NCBI GenBank assembly: GCA_009193035.1
Contig: SWDT01000211.1
Coordinates: 434,001 to 498,000 of the forward strand
Length of the DNA stretch: 64,000 nt
Direction: 5' to 3'
DNA from: Halicephalobus mephisto
Lineage: Eukaryota > Nematoda > Chromadorea > Rhabditida > Panagrolaimidae
Shown: piece by piece, positions 42,725 to 55,142 of the stretch
Layout: each line of letters begins with the position of its first letter
How positions within the stretch are numbered: position 1 is the first letter of the stretch
Notes under the pieces: model-generated
Seen by the model: only the letters and a program-made list of their open reading frames with translations
Told to the model about the DNA's origin: nothing
The model's database searches: none
Program-made: the position numbers and the translations under genes

Positions 42725-45700
42725 TGTTGGAGGACTCGTAAACCTATTCCCCACAGCTGTCCTACTGATACAAAAAGGCCATTTGTGCAAATTTGGATGG
42801 CCAAAAATGAGGCAAATGAGCCAGTTACAAGATATATTTAGTAGCGTACAGAAAACTCAAGCTGCGAAACTAATAAAATCCACATCCAGATGACTTGGAG
42901 TTTATCCCATAAGTCAAAATTGGGCCGCTTCTGCCAGGAAGTACTTTTCAACCATCGACAGCCAAAAATCAGTGCTTTCGAGCTAAGCTTTCCTCTTGGA
43001 CGAGCTCATTTCTTCCCATTCCAATCCGCGCTTCTATGGACTGCCCATTTCCCTCCAAACAGCTTCTTTGTAGTCTTCGTCTTCTTCTACGCCCCATATT
43101 TAGTATTGTCTGCTCGGGAAAATGCTAAAGGCACTGACTTTTTGCGAAGACGAGAGCGCTCCCGGCCATCACGCAATAATTTAAATTGTTAGAATGCAAC
43201 CCTCTTAGAAGCAAAAATCGAGACAATTCAAACCAGATGATGTCTTCGAGACGGAATCTCAATTGAATCAGTGCAATTTTCGCTCTTCTTTCTTGTTCCA
43301 GAAAGTTCACGTAAATTGGCTCCCAAGCACGTTCCAACAGAAAATTCACAATGAGAATCTCGTTCGAGATTCAACTATAGTTTAGTAAGATTGTAAAAAA
43401 TACGCTCTAGGCAAAATATTTATGCCCATAATATCCTTTTCTGGGAATAATAAACTTGATATTTACTCTTCCGAAAAGTAAAACAAATTCATAATTTCTG
43501 GGTGGTTGGGATACAAAATGAAAAATTAAGTTTTCTGGATGGACTTCCAAAATTGATGGAAGTTCCAAAATGAAAATGAGCGCAAGTTGGGCATTTTTAT
43601 AAAGTTTGAACAGACACCAAAGGACCAAGTACGAGTTGCTTCTCAATTTTCTTAGTTGGTCGTGAACTCCTTGCCCATGCCCAATTAACGTGTTGTCCAA
43701 GCCAATGCTTCAGGCAATATAGTGGGCCAATGGAGTCTTGTTAAAAGTAAACAAAAGAAAATGACCTACCAAGAGCTCGAAATCCTGAGACATCGTGACA
43801 ATGACCGGTGACATTTCAATCTCGAGACTAAATAAACTCAGATGAGTTTCATTTTCTTCCAAAAACAGAAGCACCACGAAGCGTGGAAGAAGCACGAAAA
43901 ATGTGAGTAAGGTTTGAAGACTGGAGTACTTTTACTACAAATTGCTCTTGTCGCTTCGTCCTTTGAAGAATCACAAAAGCAAACTTCCGAATTTATTTAT
44001 GGATCCAGACTCCGCAACGGTCTTCAACAAATTCCACTTCTTATAAAGTAAAAGGATACAAATTTTGAAAAATAACACCAATGAAAAAGGGGGGACTAAG
44101 AGCGACCACAAAGATTAAAAATAACGACAATTTGGCAAAAGTTTCCTAGTTGGGCAAGTCCAAACTGGATTTGCATAGATCTTAGTTTTCGGATTGCCTA
44201 TTTTCATGGAATTGGGTAACCGAAGTTCAAAGTGAAGATTTGGCACCAAGGGACCTATATTCCCGGAGTTTTGGGAGCTTCAGAACAGATGTTGTTGAGT
44301 GGCCGCTGACCGACGACCGTTCCGAATATTTACGAGGTGAAGCGGCTTTCCGGAAAAGTTTATGCGACGCCCTCTGGCCATATTCAGCCTTCTCTCCACT
44401 TAATTCAATGCGCACGACATTGCCGAAATCATCAAAATCCGTGAAGAGGCGCGAGTTCCCTACTCCTTAGAAAGAGCAGTCGGTGGGAGCATCTTTTTTA
44501 TCTATTTTAGAGCTGTGTGAACTTGTCCAGAATAAGGAAGAGACACAAATGTTTCCTCGCAGGCTTATCCGGTCAGCTGAGCAAGATAAAATAAGCAACT
44601 AGGATGGATAAATACGAGATAAAGAAATCAAGAAGAGATCATTGACTCGTTTTTAGCACTCCCAAAGTACGAGTTAGAAATTCTATTTATGGAGAACATC
44701 TCAAGCTTTAGATACCTCTACCAACAGACTGAATGTCATGCTGAGCTAAATTGGCAGTAATTTGAATAGAGGATGTGCCAAAAGGGTCCTTGAGTAATCA
44801 TCCTCGCGCATTCCAAGACACACTTCCATATCCACTAAAGGATGAACCCAAGAAGGCTAAAAATGTCATTCTGTTCTCAATAAAAGAAAACAATAAAAAC
44901 CAGCGTAATTCAACACGAATTAGAAGCGTTTTTCCTTTATGCGGGATTCTTGTGAATTTAACGTCCAACAGATGTCGACATTATCCAACAGACCTTCCAT
45001 ATGTATCTATAAGTATTTAATTGACTCACCTAGTAGTCTTGTCGGAGCAGACATTTTCCTTTGATCTAGGATAAAGCTACTGGGAAGTTACTTCAAGAAA
45101 GAAAGTCTCATTTACTGAAAAATGAGGACTTTCCTGCACAACTTGGACCGGCCAATTTGGGTAAATCTCATTTGCGACCGTTTAGAAACAAAAACTTGGG
45201 TTGAGGCATTCTGGAGTCCCAATTTACACAGCTCGTTCTCAAAGTAGAATTTAATATAGAAGCAATAGTGGAGAATAAAAGAACCACAATAAGTCTCAGT
45301 TACTCTGTATGAAAATCTCGACAGCAAAAGACGGCAATAGAGACATCAATAGTTGGTTGACCGCTTGGGAATTGAATCGACGACGTTGTGCTTCGTGTTA
45401 AAAGTCGCTTCTAACTTCGATTTTTGTCAAGTGTCTGTGTTGGTCTTGACACTCAATCATGTCTTCACCAGAGGAAGACAAAAGTGGCCTGTTGAGTGCT
45501 TGGATTGCCTTCGTGTTCTCCATCAACGCGTACATATTGCACTTCCTTACATTGATTTGTTTCTTTTACAAATAATGGAGACCAAAACTCGAGTTTTTGT
45601 TTTTTAACAAGCATTGTAGTCTTGACAATATCACAAATTGCAATTTTTGGATTCTCATGTAGAATAAGCAAGCTTTCTGAGAGTAGAAAACAGTAATTTT

Positions 45701-46497
45701 GGAAATTTGTTACGTAAATCAACTCATTTTCTCCTGCTATTCTTGGTACAAACGTTTTTTGAGAAGATTAGACAAAATCGACTCCTTGAAATATTTGTAA
45801 TTCGAACTATTTGTATTGGTAATTCTAATAAGTGATGGATAAATAGTTCATTAATTACTAGTAGGTAAGTAACACTAGTTTTGATTTCCTTCACAAGATC
45901 ATCATGCATTATTCACTACTAATAGGTGTTTTTGGCAACTGTTATTCACTTGCTAAAGTTTCCAATAGTGCATTTTCTCTATTGAAAATTCTTTAAAAAT
46001 GCTTTTAAAAATTACAATTAATTAAATAAAAACTAGATACAGCGTTGGTGTTTCATGGTGTGCAATTTAGTTATCTTGTCCGTTGCACTCATCAAAATTG
46101 CTGAATTTTTAACACGCTTTTCATTTACTTGAGAATCTTCGAGAGTCTATGTAATATGATCATGAAAGTTTTTCAGTTTCTTTTCTTTAATGGTTTGAAT
46201 GACCTGAGTATTTTCTGCTTCCTTTGACTTCTTGAATAAATTCTTTATATCATTATTTTTAGCAGTTGTCATATTTCTAAATTAGTGCTCCTCCTACTTT
46301 ATTTGATTGAGAATTTCCTCTCGAAATCATATGACTGAATGTGAACGTAAAGAAATCTTGGTAAATGCTCTTCCAGTACTAAGACAAAAATAAATGCTGT
46401 AAAGTTTATAAACTTACTCTATTCACACACAGGAACCATACTGCAACATATATGTCCTTTCGTAAATGTTGGATGAGTAAATCGAATGGCATATAAC
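42725..46497. other. long intergenic region upstream of NALCN
   Basis: 3.8 kb to the SINE-like copy. No gene chain found. A GC-richer island at about 44220-44470 is open on both strands (plus GEAAFRKSLCDALW; minus EYGQRASHKLFRK) without known domains; it may be a promoter element or a first exon. AT-rich stretches and short frames elsewhere (43400-43900, 45100-45720) are not supported as genes. Confidence 0.4.
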
Positions 46498-47050
46498 GAT
46501 ATATGATTCAGAATCTCCGGAATTTGAATGACAACCATTAATTCTGACTTTAGATTCGGAATCTATGGGTCAAATTATTTTATCATTCATATTTTTTATC
46601 TTCAAATTCGAAGATAATCAGCGTTTTCTGTCCCAAAGAAAGTGTAAAACCGAGATAGAGAAGAAAAGAAAATACTATTTTCTACTCTAATTGTATACAT
46701 ATTAACTACAGTTTACTTCTTCTCTGCTACAGTACACCTTCTCCTTGTTTCAGTATCATTCCTTCCTAATACTTTATCTTTTTTTTATTACCTTATTTTT
46801 CCTTTCTGTTACTCTATTCTTATTTTCTACTACCTTATATTCTTTTGCTGTTACTCTATTCTTCCCCTCAACTATTGCAGTTCCATTACCTATTAAGGAC
46901 AATAGCAAAACTTTTTGTCCTCTCCACAGATCGAAATTCGGCACTTGAAGCGACTTAGTGGTTGCGATTTTAACCACTAAGCAAATATTCGAAACTCTTT
47001 ATTTTTTTAAATTAATACCGAGTGCCGGCGGGAACGTTGCTAATATTTGC
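46498..47050 (-). mobile_element. tRNA-headed SINE-like element, copy B (inverted)
   Basis: Reverse-complement counterpart of the element at 26980-27670, about 550 bp. On the minus strand: CAAATATTAGCAACGTTCCC leader (from 47050), box A GCTTAGTGGTTAAAAT, a degenerate box B GAATTTCGATCTG, a minisatellite region at about 46690-46890 with TAACAG-type units, and the tail GACCCATAGATTCCGAATCT (46551-46570). Tail sequence is nearly identical to copy A; the middle is more diverged and shorter. Confidence 0.65.
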
Positions 47051-47339
47051 TCAATTTTTCAACTCTAATCATCAGCGAAATGTTATTTTTATTCGAATGT
47101 TTAAAATTTGGAAGTTTCAGCTAATCATCAATACATAAGCGTTAATGGGTAAGCAAGTAGATCATGTTAAAGCTGCATGCATAAGAAATGTAAATAGAAG
47201 CAAGAAAACCAAAAATCGGAGATCCATTGCCCGAGATACAGGGCATCCGAAATAAGTGTTGAACAAAGTCGAAAGACGACTTAGCAGAGCTGGACACATA
47301 GGAATTTTCAGATAAGACTCGTATTGATTATTTTCCTGT
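47051..47339. other. 3' flank of the dystroglycan gene
   Basis: No gene seen; minus-strand 3' UTR of dystroglycan is expected here. Confidence 0.4.
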
Positions 47340-49660
47340 TCACGGAGCCACATACGGAGGAGGAAGACGTTGATTAGGCGTTCCTGTAAGACGGGAAGCC
47401 CCCGCAGTGTTTAAGTTCGTGTTATCGGTAGAGACAGATGTCCTACCCACACTAGGGGCTTTGTAGAGAGGGTTTTCATGGATAGTAGTTCCTTCGAGCT
47501 GAGGTTGTAATGGAGGTCGTTCATCTTTGATCAGCATAGGGGTAGTTACAGAAGGAGTATCATCATTGCGATTCCGTTCATTCGGGAAAACAACTGGATT
47601 TCCTAAAATGAGAAATGATTGAAATGACACGGGTTATCAGACGAACCTCTGGTGACGTATTCAAGGGACTTCTTTTGTTTTTTGGATCTAGATTTCCTAA
47701 ATTTGCAGCAATAGATGATGAGCAACACAAGAACGATGGAAACTAAGCCGGCAATGAAAAAAAGTATATGTATTTGATAAAATAAGGAATCGCCTTCCGT
47801 AGCATGAATGTTCGTCATCTGAGTAGTATCTGGTTTTTTGAGATCTTTGATTTCAATGGAATCGTCTTCGGTCGAGGTGCCGCACTGACCATAAAGCTGA
47901 AGCTTGACCTGAAAAAAGGATTTAATAAAATTGTCTAATTGACCAGCTGCGACGAACCCGTCGAACGTGATAAATTGATCCCATTTGCTTGGCAAATGAA
48001 ATTCTGGCATTACCACTAGTAGTTGCAAGTTGCTTAAAGAGGCTTTGGATTTTTTCCTGATTGCAGACTTCATCCTGATAATGATCCAGAGAATGAAGCT
48101 TGATGGCTGTTTGTCTGTGACCAGCTCCTTCGGAAACTGAGTCTATTCTAAGATTCTCAGATTTCAGTTTCAATACGGAGGCAATTTTCTCCATGAAATT
48201 GCATCTAGCGACACCATTGAAGTTTGAGAATAAACGGTCTATAGTAAACTCCAAATAGTAATTGCTCTTTTGTTCATCCTTGACGTCCACGTTGAATGGA
48301 GCAGAAGCCACCTAGAAATACGATTCATTAATTCTTGACATATTTCTGACAGTAGCAGATGTTTTTGCTTTCACTTTGGAAATCCGTTAATAAGCTCTTT
48401 TTCGGTTATTTCAGACCAAAGCAGCAGTTCAAGAAACATCTGGCTTACATCCTGTCTGATTGTAAAACAAGAAATCGATATAATTTTACAAGTGAGATAA
48501 ACTAATCACCTGATTGCTTCTGTCTCTAGCATCCAGTCTGAATTGGAAGTTTCCGGCTTCCAGTGCGATTCCCTTCATGATGTTAGTTCCTTCTTCTGCC
48601 TCGAGGAAGTTTTGTCTGTTGCTGATTGAATGAACCGAGTACTTCAGATTGGAATCAAGGTCGTCCACAAAAATGTCATTTGGGATCCGCAAAGAGCATA
48701 TTTTCCCCCTGAAATTCGTCCTCATTAGATCACGGCAAGGACACAAACAAGCCTATAATTAGGGATTTCCGCCTTTCATGCGCCAAATTAGGAGTTACCA
48801 AAGTTGCAATCGAAACCAAAGGAACCGTAAAATTGAACCCAAACAATAAATACAATTAAACTTCGAACTCACTTGATACAATAGTAAGTATGGAAACTCT
48901 TGACGCGAACCGGAGGACGATCAGATTGGCGAGTTGTCCTCATGACTGGAGGCTCTGTTACAGGTCTAACTTCCGTAGCTTGAGTAAATTCACGGATGTT
49001 AACATTGTTAACAAAAGCTTGAATGAGTCGATATTTGAACTTATTATCAGATACGACAGAAACAATGTTGATGTAGTCCTCGTTATCATCAATAGATCCA
49101 CAACCGAGTTTCCAGACGACAACGAGTTGATCATTTCTGATATTGTGAGGTTCGATGTTGCTGAAAACTTCATTTTCCTCGGCTCTCCAAATGTTCAAGT
49201 AGTCTGCACGGAAAACTCGGAATTCAGAGACATCAACATCCATGGTTGCTGCAAAGTCTTCGATTTCCTCATTCAGTTCTTTAGGAGAATATTCATTATA
49301 AGATTTGTCCTTGTAAACTTCGAAAAACAGAGTCGCGTCATAACCGCAGGGGTTTTCATCTTTCAAGTTGAAGTCGACGTTTACCCAAGAATTAGCACCA
49401 ATATGGAACTGGATTGGGGATATTTCTTTTTCTTTCAGAGCTGAATCCAATTGGGGAACTCCAAAGATGTAACTCCCATTATAGGCCAACCATGAGGGGA
49501 AAGTATCAAAAAGGATATCATCCTTCGTAGATTCCGCTGGAATAGAGAAAAGCTGGCCGAATTTCAAATTGAAATTCCTGAAAATTGCTTCATCATCAGC
49601 TCTAATGAAGCCGAGAAGGAAGAGAAAGGCGATAAAGACGCCTGCTGATCTCTCGCACAT
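47340..49660 (-). CDS. dgn-1: dystroglycan
   Basis: 621 aa, exons 49660-48873, 48708-48510, 48311-47958, 47908-47647 and 47602-47340. TTTTAG then GC precede the ATG. Signal peptide FIAFLFLLGFIRA follows. Two cadherin-like/dystroglycan-type repeats occupy the extracellular part; a single TM (IHILFFIAGLVSIVLVLLII) is followed by basic CKFRKSRSKKQKK and the intracellular tail NPVVFPNERNRND, TPMLIKDERPPLQPQ and C-terminal RLPPPYVAP. The PPxY end and the tail order match beta-dystroglycan, which links matrix to dystrophin/utrophin. There is no Ser/Thr-rich mucin stretch, as known for nematode DGN-1. The join at 47958/47908 was chosen for phase because the alternative frame stops soon after. dgn-2 or dgn-3 remain possible, but the full tail favours dgn-1. 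Confidence 0.88.
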
Positions 49661-52600
49661 GCCTAAAATAATCATATTGAGATAAAAGTCAAATACGAAC
49701 ATCAAAGAAAACCGCCGTTCAAATTGACAGATTGTGATCTGGAATGAAAACGGACAGTCATGACCGGAATCGGACAATAATCGAAGCGAAAACGCGTCTT
49801 TGCGGTTCCTAATCTGTGCCGTATTGGGAAAACCGAATTTGCCGTGCCTATTCCCTCGCTTAATTACCTTGAGAACAACAGATAATTAGGAGATTTTTGG
49901 ATCGGGAGTGGATTTATTGATGGAAATCTGTCTATGGAGGGATAAAAAAGAATTCAAAATTGGCATCATTCATAATGAGCTCCTCTTTGACATGAGATAA
50001 ATTAGCTCGCAGAGGAAACAAAACCGATGGGCACAAACAGTTTTCTGGTCACTGAGGTGGTGGTAATTCAATAAAGGCGAAAATCGGAAGAATATAAGGT
50101 CAGACGGAACACAAATCTATCATGGAAGAAATAGCAAAATGACAAAAAAGAGAAGGTCAAGTTTATGAATGTTATTTATAGCCCCGATAACTATGGCAAA
50201 AGTCAAACAAATAAGTTTCTCAAGAGGTTCTTGCAGACACTCAAGTCAGTGATCCAGGATTTCCCAAATTTGCCATCCAAGACACCTGGAGAGCAGCAAT
50301 TCGGTCAGAGAAACCCGAGTAAACATGGGAGAGGAGGATTAGGTAACCAATCCATATCGGCATTAGATCAGCTAACCTGATTTAGATCGCGGACAGTTCT
50401 GCCAAATATGCACACTGTACAATGAGAAATCGTTCCGTCATGATGCTTCTTTGGGAAAGACTAGTACCACCGAATACGCGGCACAAAGAGGCGTTCAAGA
50501 TATAAAAACAATATGAATGAAACACCACCGAATGACCATTAGCCTTTTGAAGAATACAATTTTCGTCGAATCAATGTTATTTATCGCCTCGAAATCAAAA
50601 TGTCAAATCTCTCTAGGAGAAATATAACACACTCAGTCAGTAAGCAAATTCGCATAATTAAGTGACAAGTGGCCTCGAGGCTCTTGAGATAACGCCATTC
50701 ATCTATCGGTGTCCTAAAATCAATAAAGATATTTCCATCAAAGGAGGTCGGCAATAAAACCAAAAGCCACTGTGAAAACTCCTCTCGATTTCGTTATCAC
50801 AAGCTCCTGCTCACAATCGACAACAACCAATCTCCAGGAAATCAGCAGCCAAGAAAAGAGACGTTTGTCCTGCAAGTACAATCGGCACCAAGGTGCTGTA
50901 ATACCGGCGCCAACAAGCTTATCAACGTTAGAAATCGACTCAAAGAACCAAAATGACCAATTCTAGCCAAAATTTAAATTTCATATAAGAAGACTTGTTT
51001 GCGAAAATTGAATGAGTGACTCGGACTCTGCTACTGTCCTCATTCATCCACGAAACAAGACAAACTCGGTTTCATAAACTATTTTGGAAATTGTGAATTG
51101 CAAATGGATTCGCAAAGTATGCCGAGAGATTGAACATGGAACAAGTGACAGGGGAAACAATGCAGGGATCGCCAAGAAGGGTCGTTATTATCCACACAAG
51201 CCCGTGTTATTCGGGGTCATGACAAAAGAATTGCATAGAAAGGCAGATGTCTTGGACCACGGATCGGAAACAATTCAAAAGTCGTCTTCAAGTACGGGGA
51301 ATAAATCTCTTCAACATCTCAAAGACCTTCATGTGACGGTCATCATAAACGCAACTTGGGCAGATGTTAAAGTTATAAAACTGATCACCTTAAGAAAACA
51401 GTTTTCATTCAAAACATGTCCGTTTTACCAATCACGAAAAGATTCGTGCGATTCCCAGCTGGTGCCACTGTAGTCCTCTCGGGACTTCGGCACCTCTTTG
51501 AAGCCCGTTTTTCCATTTAAGGATTACTATTTTTTGACAGAAGACCGTATTTTATGATGGACTCTGAATGAAATTCGGAAAAACAATCCTAAAATTGAGA
51601 ATTCGGTTTTTAAGAAACCGGCTTCCGTTCAACTCAAATCGGTAATGGAAATGACGGTTTTGGAATCGAAACATCTGCGCAAGACCAAGTTTATTTCTTT
51701 TGGCCGCTTTTGGAATTGATCCAGATGACTCCAATCAAAAAATATTGAAAGAAAGACTGATATTTCCGGTGAAAGACCTGGTGTCACTAAGTTGCGCCTA
51801 CGTTTCTTGTGGTATTTCAGAGAGATAAGCGACCACCGCATCTGATGAAACTCAAGAAAGGCCATAAAAAAGATAATGCTAATTGTCACCAACTGAGAAA
51901 ACCAGTTACCAACACAGTGGGTGATCCGATGCAAATTCTTCAATAGCCAATTTGAGGAAGATAAACATTCTCAAGGCTGAAATAAAAAATAAAAACAAAA
52001 ACTCTAAAATTCGTTGCATTCGTAAATGACCAGTGGTCATCTAGGACCTTCCTGTCATGCATGCACAAGAATTCCAATTCCATTACTGAATTTCGAGGAT
52101 GAAAATATGCGGAAAGCTACTATAATCGAGGATAAAGGAACACAACAAAGCCTCCAATAAACGCGCATCCGACCGCTTTAATTGGAGTTGAATGCATTGA
52201 AAGCAACCCGGTCAGCTCGAATAATTTAATCCAATCTCGAGAATGAATGACCACAATGGAAATACCGGAAGTCCTGTCGCCTCAAGTCTTCCTCATTAAT
52301 TTTTCCGGCCCAAAAAGAAAACAAAAATTTACATAGGTTTACGAAACGGAGAGGTTGAAAAACGGCAGTAAAGCAGGTCGAGGATATAGCCGATATTGCT
52401 GCCAGTCCGTGCTACCTGACAGTTGCCATTCCGCTGGACCGAGAAGTAATGTGCTCCCATTGACGCCGAGTGAACACCCATTTTATAAACAATCAGGGAT
52501 TCGACCATGCAAAACACCAAGAAGTATAACAATTTTTAAATATCCAGAACCCCCAATGATGTGCATTACAGTCCTAAATGTTGTATCTTTCGATTATAAC

Positions 52601-53167
52601 TTGCTTCCAAATTGTCACACTAAAATTTCATTTTGTGATTAACTACAGCTCTATAAGATCTATCATACAAACTCTTTTATCCCTCCAAATTTTCTATTTC
52701 GGAAGTTATGATGCAAAATATAGACTTCTAGTAAAAATTTGGAAATTTGTGCTACACATAACTCACTTCTGGAGCCCTTTAGAAAGATTCTGGTGACTTC
52801 TCCTGAACGAACATACTGAGATCTAAGGTTTCAATTATATCATTCTAGTTATCTTTTGATTTCTTATCAATTTTTAAAGTCAGCGTCGGGGAAAATCATT
52901 CTTTTTTCCAACTTCATGCTTTCAGAAGCTGGATATTGAATGCGAAATAGTTCCAGAAAACAAAATTCTAATGGGTCTCTAGATCTATCAAAGTAAAAAT
53001 ATATATGCCTATAATTAGCCACAAAGTGAGATCTTAGTGCGATAAATTAGGAGCGAGTTATAATCGAAAGGTACAATATTTAGAACCACACTATAAAACG
53101 TAAAAATCATCGATGTGATTTTTTTCAAAAACAAATCCAAACCAAAGGAATTAAATTAAAAATACAA
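49661..53167. other. long intergenic region upstream of dystroglycan
   Basis: 3.5 kb. No supported exon chain, RNA gene or clear repeat. Short plus-strand frames (50165-50380, 50772-50966, 51084-51473) and minus-strand frames are compositionally unremarkable. Regulatory DNA of dystroglycan and the TraB gene's 3' UTR are expected here. Confidence 0.4.
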
Positions 53168-54860
53168 CTAAAAATATGGTCGAATTTTTCCAAAGGTGAA
53201 ACGGCTAGCCCGATAAACTCCATATGCAAGAGCTCCGTAAATAACGACCCTACATGCAGTTCCAACAATTTTGGAGGTCAGGGTAGGTGGAGGGATGTGG
53301 AGGAGTTCTTCAATGGTTGGTAGATCCTCTTTGTCCCAAGCATTAGTGATCCCAGGAACATGTCCAATGCCAATCACAGCGACGACATTCACGGGCTGGA
53401 AAGCAGCGCCACAGTTCTTCGCAGCGGCCATCTTCTGTTCGGTAGTTTTCTGCAGCATAGTACGAAGGACATGAAGCATATAAACATCTCGTTCATAAAT
53501 AAATATCTGAGAAAGTTGGGGGAATTCACCAGCAATCTCACGCAAAACCTCTTCCAGCATATCTTTTTCCTTGCAACGTTCCACTTCTTCCGGACTGTAA
53601 AGATTGCAATGAGAAAGGTGCATTGAAAGGTAACTTACGTGATGGTCACATTGTTGGAAATAAGCAGTTGGTAAGCCAGACGAATTTTCTGGAAGAAATT
53701 TAATGCAGAAAGAGCTCTCTGGAACGTGACGTTGATAGCACGATCCCCCAAGACAATGCGGCAACGTTCGACATTCATGGCAGCTTCATAAGCAGCTCTG
53801 AATTCACCTCCAGGTGCCATACCAAGTTGACGAGCTATATAGGCTGAAGTCTGGAGCAAAAGAATGTGCAATATGGTCTGAGAGAATCCGTCCTGTTTGA
53901 TCATTGTGATAATGCGCTCACGATTCAAGTTCTTAGCTTGTTCGAGAAGAGTGTCCTTATCCATATTCAAAATAGCTAGACGAGACCCGCAAAGTTCAAT
54001 AAGCAAGATATCTGGTTGAGTCTGTTTGATCACTTGACGAACATCTGCTTGACTTTTCTTACTAAAATGAGCTGTTCCAACGAGATAAACCTTGGATTTC
54101 GAGAGATTGGTCTTATATTCACCTTCATTGATTCCGACAGATGGCTTCGCTTCAATATTATCAGGGAAGTTCAGAACAGAAACTGAAATATTGTACATAA
54201 CACATCAATCAGAATACTCATAAACATACCAACGTCCTTGGGTAAATCTGGAGGGTCAACTCTGAATCTATTGAAGGCAAACTGGTTGCAAGCACTAATA
54301 TGGATATATTTGGATGAATTCTTGTCTTCGATCTCGTCATATTCATCGAAGGGAATATCATCATCATCTTCTTCAGGCGGGGAAGCACCAACGTCTTGAA
54401 CATGCTCTTCAAAATTAGAAGCAGAATCGGCGACAGAGATGGCGGATTGCATCTCACTACCGAACATGGCTCTTTGGGCTGACATGTCTTTCATATTCAA
54501 CATATCCTCTTCAGTTATCTGCATTTCTTGAGGCTGAGTAACGGACGGAATATCGTCCTCATCGTCGTAAGGAATGTCATCTTCGTTACCGTCACTCTTT
54601 ATCCCTTGTTCGCCAGTGTCGGAGTAACTAGCCAGAGTTCGTCCCCCAAAGTTGGAGGTAGAGTCAAGAGTAGTCTCCGTAGTCAATTGGTCAGTGTTAT
54701 ACATTGATCTAGCATCTCTAAGTTGCTTCATCTTGAAGATATCTTCTTCAGTGAGGTTAGACTCATCCATCTCGGAAACTGAGGGAACTTCTCGCATCCC
54801 GTCAGACATCCTGCTTGTTGGCGACCAGTTTCTGTTTTTGGAATTATTACTGGAAGCCAT
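53168..54860 (-). CDS. TraB-domain protein (TRABD family)
   Basis: 533 aa, exons 54860-54230, 54182-53639 and 53594-53168. The C-terminal two thirds is a TraB/PrgY fold: GxxH motif in YLVGTAHFSKKSQADV, PDILLIELCGSRLAIL, MAPGGEFRAA, GDRAINVTFQRAL, and VVAVIGIGHVPGI, with a C-terminal hydrophobic tail (IVGTACRVVIYGALAYGVY) that could anchor it in a membrane. Bacterial TraB-family members are linked to pheromone shut-down and metalloprotease-like function; animal roles are uncertain, and plant members act at ER-mitochondria contacts. The acidic N-terminal third holds a tandem duplication of about 79 residues (TEEDIFKMK at 37 and TEEDMLNMK at 116; each followed by DIP(Y/F)D). It diverges from catp-8. 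Confidence 0.85.
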
Positions 54861-55142
54861 CTTAAAAGTTAGATAATTATGAAATTAGAGATAAAAACAC
54901 GTCAAAGAAAACAACATCAAAACAAATGAGAGACGAGAGAGAGAGGAGAAATGAAGATGGAAGCAGAAATAGACACCTGGCAAAGCTTTCGCGCCAAGAT
55001 CAAACCAATGAAAAAAGGCCTTGTCATCAATGATATTTTCTTAGCAACGAACCTTGCTGTTTTTTGTTTCCGCAACGAAATTTTGTCGTTTCTATACTTT
55101 CCACAGCACAACTTGACTTATTCTTTCAGATCCGGCTTCAAA
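54861..55142. promoter_or_regulatory. compact bidirectional promoter, TraB gene and catp-8
   Basis: 282 bp between the minus-strand ATG (54860) and plus-strand ATG (55143). TTCTTTCAG at about 55121-55129 is a good trans-splice acceptor for catp-8. An upstream frame from 54951 runs in frame into catp-8 but crosses this acceptor, so I start at 55143. Confidence 0.5.

Noticed and set aside
42890..43192. 100-codon plus-strand frame upstream of NALCN
   Set aside because: No domain, no splice context and unusual composition; more likely promoter DNA.
54951..55142. Upstream in-frame start of catp-8 at 54951
   Set aside because: It crosses a TTCTTTCAG trans-splice acceptor and lacks P5A-type sequence; the start at 55143 gives the family's usual N-terminus.
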